Shown here in pieces: positions 62,201 through 64,000 of a stretch of DNA of 64,000 nucleotides (the first letter of the stretch is position 1; every line of letters begins with the position of its first letter). The DNA lies in NCBI GenBank assembly GCA_949318235.1, contig OX439131.1, forward strand, positions 17,311,272 to 17,375,271, in the 5' to 3' direction. This DNA is from Ecdyonurus torrentis (taxonomy: Eukaryota > Arthropoda > Insecta > Ephemeroptera > Heptageniidae). The notes beneath the pieces are model-generated. The model was not told the DNA's origin, made no database searches, and saw only the letters and a program-made list of their open reading frames with translations. The position numbers and the translations under genes are program-made.

Positions 62201-64000
62201 TATATATATATATATACAAGTCCCGTTTAAAACTTTATATCTTATTTAATCTTATATAACAACAAAATGTATGTCCGCTCCATATAAAGAACTTTATAAT
62301 ATAATTTTTAAAAAAAATTATTTTTAGTAAAGGAAAACAAAGTTCATGAACAAATTTTATGTAATGATTTATAAAATACTATAAGGATGTAATATAATAT
62401 GAATAAGATCCCTTTTTTGTAAGGAATTGCGCAGTTATATCATATATTTAAAGAGTGTAGGCTCAAATCCCGTATATTTCTCTTCTTTCTCCCCACTCAT
62501 TTTCATTCACTTAATGAAAAAAAAAAAAAAAAAAAAAAAACTATGTGTAAAGAGAATAACATAGTATTGAAATAAATAGTTTTTTTTATACATATATAAA
62601 TATAAACTACAACGTATGGACTTTTTTTAAGTATAAGCGGAATTTTATTAGACAACTTTATTTAGACTCGAATTACTATAATCAGAGTTATTAAATTTTA
62701 AACAGGAAGACCCTATTTTTCTTCTTATTTTCTTTGCTTTTTAATTTAAAAAATGAATATGTATGTATGTAGGTGTAAAAGTTTGTCTTCGACAACAAAA
62801 AAGTGCTTTAATTATAATAAAAATTTAAACGTTGTACACGCTCGTATTTTTGTCTCCTTTGTCTATTAAATTTTTTTTTTTTTATTATTGGAGGGGGGGG
62901 GGGATGCAATATAAAACTTATTTATTAGAAAGTTAACAACTAAAATTGTTTGTCTTATGATATTTATAAACCCCTTTAGAAATTTGACGCCTTTTTGCTA
63001 AATAGTAGTCACGTAATAATTTTTATGACTTCACTAATAATAATTCCTGATATTATTTATCTCATTCAAGGATTCTATTCAGAAAAGAAAAAAACAATAA
63101 AAATTATGTAAAATAAACGTGATTTTTATAACCTCAAAAAAAAAATATATATTCAAAAAGAACCTCGATATTTTGATTAATATTGATAATTTTCTTTATA
63201 AAGATGAGTTTAAAAGATTCTCAGGTGGTCAATCACGATAAAAAAAAAGTTCCTCATCTTATTTTATGTAAAGTATAGGCAGGTTAGGTGAACTTGTAAA
63301 GAGGCGAGACGTTTTGCCTAGAGCTTATTGAACATTGCTAGTTGGAGATGCAACTTCATATTATATATATATACCAAGTCCCGCTAGTTTTCTACATTAA
63401 AATATATAAAAAAAAATACCCTTGAAGCAATTAAATATGTACATATAGCCTTAAGAATCTTACATTTATAAAAATGACCTAATTTAATATTATTTTAATA
63501 CGATGAAATTTGCTTCTTATATATATTTAATTAATGATAAGTATATAATATAGAAGAAAAGTAAAAAAATAGAAATTGCAAGTATATGAACATGTAGGAC
63601 AATATCGTTGTTATCTATACAAAGAAAGTTTGTTATTTTATTTATTTTTATATTTTAATAAAAACATCAAGAAAAATGTACTTTATGTGTAGATATACTT
63701 TGAAAAAGGTCTGTAATTATATTAGTTCTGCATGCTTTGATTAAATCGAGAGTTTTTATTGTTATTAAGTTTATTATAGAAAAAAAAGTAAACTAGAACA
63801 AAAGTTATGAAATCAAGATGATTTTTTTTCCTTATAAAATTGTAATTCGTGTATAAGAAAAATGTTATTTATTTATAATTAAATAAAATTTACTGAAAGT
63901 TCTTAACTTTAATGCTAAAAGTGTTGCTTTTTATTATTATTATTTTTATATATGGTAAAAACTATTAAATTTGACAAAAGCTTTAAATGTTTACAAATTA

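Larger units (their letters stand above)
54791..64000. other. Gene-poor stretch upstream of the receptor-like exons
   Basis: No exon is firmly supported. Given that the receptor-like gene is entered in mid-protein, at least part of this is likely its intron. Landmarks are a GC-box patch at 57360-57560, a (TA)n at 58230-58299, an open frame running into (CT)n at 58474-58671, and CRE plus TATA-like sequence at 59200-59270. The last 4 kb is AT-rich with short (TA)n and homopolymer runs only. Confidence 0.55.

Overview
This is a window of animal nuclear DNA, almost certainly from an insect. It is very AT-rich, full of (TA)n, (CT)n and homopolymer tracts, and its genes have several GT-AG introns. 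Two of the four genes are best matched by insect proteins: an Abrupt-type BTB zinc-finger factor and a PGRP-LB-type peptidoglycan amidase. The insect order cannot be settled by eye.

Layout. Positions 1-10934 hold no exon I can support; they are microsatellite-rich DNA, probably a large intron or the 5' flank of the first gene. Three plus-strand exons (10935-11067, 13976-14143, 17233-18290) encode the zinc fingers and a long Ala/Asn/Gln-rich C-terminus of an Abrupt-like factor; its BTB exons lie to the left of the window. About 12 kb of very AT-rich 3' flank follows. Next comes a complete minus-strand TAF9 gene (five coding exons, 36292 down to 30388, 265 aa). Two palindromic MITE-like elements lie in its fourth intron, one in its third intron, and one beyond its 3' end. 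A complete plus-strand PGRP-LB-type gene follows (four coding exons, 38425-48469, 220 aa, signal peptide, all four zinc ligands). Convergent with it on the minus strand are the last two exons of a gene that looks like an orphan seven-transmembrane receptor with a very long acidic, Ser/Asn-rich tail (54790 down to 51847). The rest, to 64000, has no supported gene, only promoter-like and simple-repeat sequence.

The striking object is in the first intron of the PGRP-LB-type gene. About 8 kb consists of a 418-bp unit repeated in tandem: 11 units with the tRNA-like gene pointing left, then an inversion point at about 43692, then 8 pointing right. Each unit carries a Cys(GCA)-like tRNA body with good A and B boxes and a TTTT terminator, plus a spacer with four short hairpins, one closed by a GCAA tetraloop. 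Copies are essentially identical, both outer ends run straight into (TA)n, and the two arms could form a dsRNA stem of about 3.2 kb in the pre-mRNA. It could be a recently amplified Pol III array, a tRNA-derived satellite, a hairpin-RNA locus or partly an assembly artefact; the sequence alone does not decide.

The genes do not form a pathway together. TAF9 is a general transcription subunit, the PGRP-LB-type protein a dampener of the immune response to bacterial wall, the Abrupt-like factor a developmental regulator, and the receptor is unidentified.
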